Positions 32,878-33,339 of a stretch of 33,339 bases of DNA are shown here, piece after piece (position 1 is the stretch's first letter; each line of letters starts with the position of its first letter). The stretch is from Cytophagaceae bacterium. GTDB lineage: Bacteria > Bacteroidota > Bacteroidia > Cytophagales > Flexibacteraceae. The notes under the pieces are model-generated. The model was not told where the DNA came from. It made no database searches and saw only the letters and a list, made by a program, of their open reading frames with translations. A program made the position numbers and the translations under genes. Location of the stretch: positions 1-33,339 of the forward strand of contig JAIYDB010000118.1 in NCBI GenBank assembly GCA_027487695.1, given 5' to 3'.

Positions 32878-32909
32878 CAAAGGTTCAACCTTCCTAAGCA
32901 GATGCCAAA
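32878..32909 (-). promoter_or_regulatory. Promoter of the porin-MHS-DUF6814 operon
   Basis: On the minus strand TTTG (32906-32909) and AACCTTTG (32878-32885) are 20 bases apart, matching TTTG/TAnnTTTG with one mismatch. Transcription should begin near 32871, giving a leader of nearly 50 bases. Confidence 0.6.
32880..32892. promoter_or_regulatory. 13-bp palindrome AAGGTT-C-AACCTT overlapping the promoter -7 box
   Basis: Perfect six-base arms around a single central base, lying over the -7 element of the porin operon, a position suited to a repressor operator. The neighbouring zinc-ribbon/HTH protein gene is the obvious candidate for the binding protein, which is inference only. Confidence 0.45.
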
Positions 32910-32962
32910 AAATGAATACATACCTGTAAAATAGATATAGTTTATAGTAAAATTTATCCTAT

Positions 32963-33339
32963 CTACTGCTTAAATCGCTCCCATTTAATAAGCATAAACT
33001 TATCGCCAAGTTCAGTGATTACACTACCCGAACCCTTCAAATTTTCTTTATTAGACATATAATTGACTAATTCCGTATGGTTCAAGATTTTATAGGTTGG
33101 GTGATAATCTCGCTTTTCAGGTCGCTTTAAACCATACTGCTTTACCCAGTTCATTACCGATACGTGGCTAATTCCGAGTAGCCTTTCTATCTCTCTGGAA
33201 CTTAAGCCCTCTATATATAACTGTAAAGCCTTGGTTACATAGTAGCTATCTATCTGCTTACCAATCTTATCGACAGTGAAATAATAGGTACAACTTTTAC
33301 ATTTAAAACGCTGCCTATCAGATACTATACCGCTCTTTA
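32963..33339 (-). CDS. Transposase-derived zinc-ribbon/HTH protein without DDE domain (5' partial)
   Basis: The frame stays open from the window edge to a TAG at 32963-32965, giving 124 C-terminal residues; the start lies beyond 33339. It begins inside a zinc ribbon, with the second cysteine pair visible (SDRQRFKCKSCTYYF), as in the IS1 InsA/IS1595 N-terminal region. A helix-turn-helix follows (LYIEGLSSREIERLLGISHVSVMNWVKQYGLKRP). Instead of a DDE nuclease it ends with a short domain (YKILNHTELVNYMSNKENLK ... SVITELGDKFMLIKWERFKQ) and no more. I recall similar full-length small proteins in other Bacteroidota, which suggests a domesticated DNA-binding regulator rather than a broken IS. It is co-oriented with, and 139 bases upstream of, the porin gene. 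Confidence 0.75.
   Translation of the reverse strand, partial: KSGIVSDRQRFKCKSCTYYFTVDKIGKQIDSYYVTKALQLYIEGLSSREIERLLGISHVSVMNWVKQYGLKRPEKRDYHPTYKILNHTELVNYMSNKENLKGSGSVITELGDKFMLIKWERFKQ

Noticed and set aside
32963-33339. Complete insertion sequence at the right edge
   Set aside because: No DDE domain follows the HTH, and no terminal inverted repeat or target duplication is visible between the stop and the porin promoter.

Overview
This window looks like a chromosomal segment of a member of the Bacteroidota, probably a Sphingobacteriales/Cytophagales-type genome of low-to-moderate GC. The evidence is the gene content (a DUF4286 protein, a Mrp variant without the CxxC motif, LpxH, a SusC-like TonB receptor with a carboxypeptidase-regulatory N-terminus, a DUF6814-type small membrane protein), the scarcity of Shine-Dalgarno sites, and repeated TAnnTTTG -7 promoter boxes, typical of the phylum's primary sigma factor. 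I cannot name the genus. There is no prophage, CRISPR array or complete insertion sequence, and no gene-free gap exceeds 300 bases.

Layout. 1-1689 (+): an outer-envelope lipoprotein and a small YcxB-like membrane protein. 1686-6040 (-): a compact five-gene run of GT9 glycosyltransferase, Ppx/GppA phosphatase, LutC-like LUD protein, LpxH and a beta-propeller-like secreted protein; the LpxH and GT9 members point to lipid A/LPS work. 6148-6812 (+): DUF4286 protein, then two identical tRNA-Val(TAC) genes with their own promoter and terminator. 6873-11309 (-): Mrp, a TviB-type UDP-HexNAc dehydrogenase, DUF2147, a Bax-inhibitor-1 protein and a two-TM protein. 11589-15199: a Wzx-like flippase convergent with an MltD-like LysM lytic transglycosylase. 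15350-19531 (+): a very large NtrY-like orphan sensor kinase followed by an SRPBCC protein, convergent with a DivIC/FtsB-like septation protein. 19978-22752 (+): secreted dipeptidyl peptidase III and inorganic pyrophosphatase. 22838-24334 (-): RdgB and a TraB/GumN protein. 24493-27312 (+): TonB-dependent receptor. 27382-29433 (-): two diverged DUF2167-like membrane-anchored paralogues. 29531-33339 (-): a DUF6814-type small membrane protein, an MHS-family MFS transporter, a porin-like beta-barrel gene broken by one in-frame TAA, and, running off the right edge, a transposase-derived zinc-ribbon/HTH protein lacking a DDE domain.

The most interesting part is the right end. An outer-membrane barrel, an inner-membrane symporter and a tiny two-TM partner are organised as one coupled operon (porin stop and transporter start share one base). 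Its promoter carries a 13-bp palindrome over the -7 box, next to an apparently domesticated transposase DNA-binding protein. This suggests an envelope-spanning solute uptake module with its own exapted regulator, in this strain interrupted or recoded at porin codon 117. That reading combines direct sequence observations with inference; the substrate cannot be told from the sequence.
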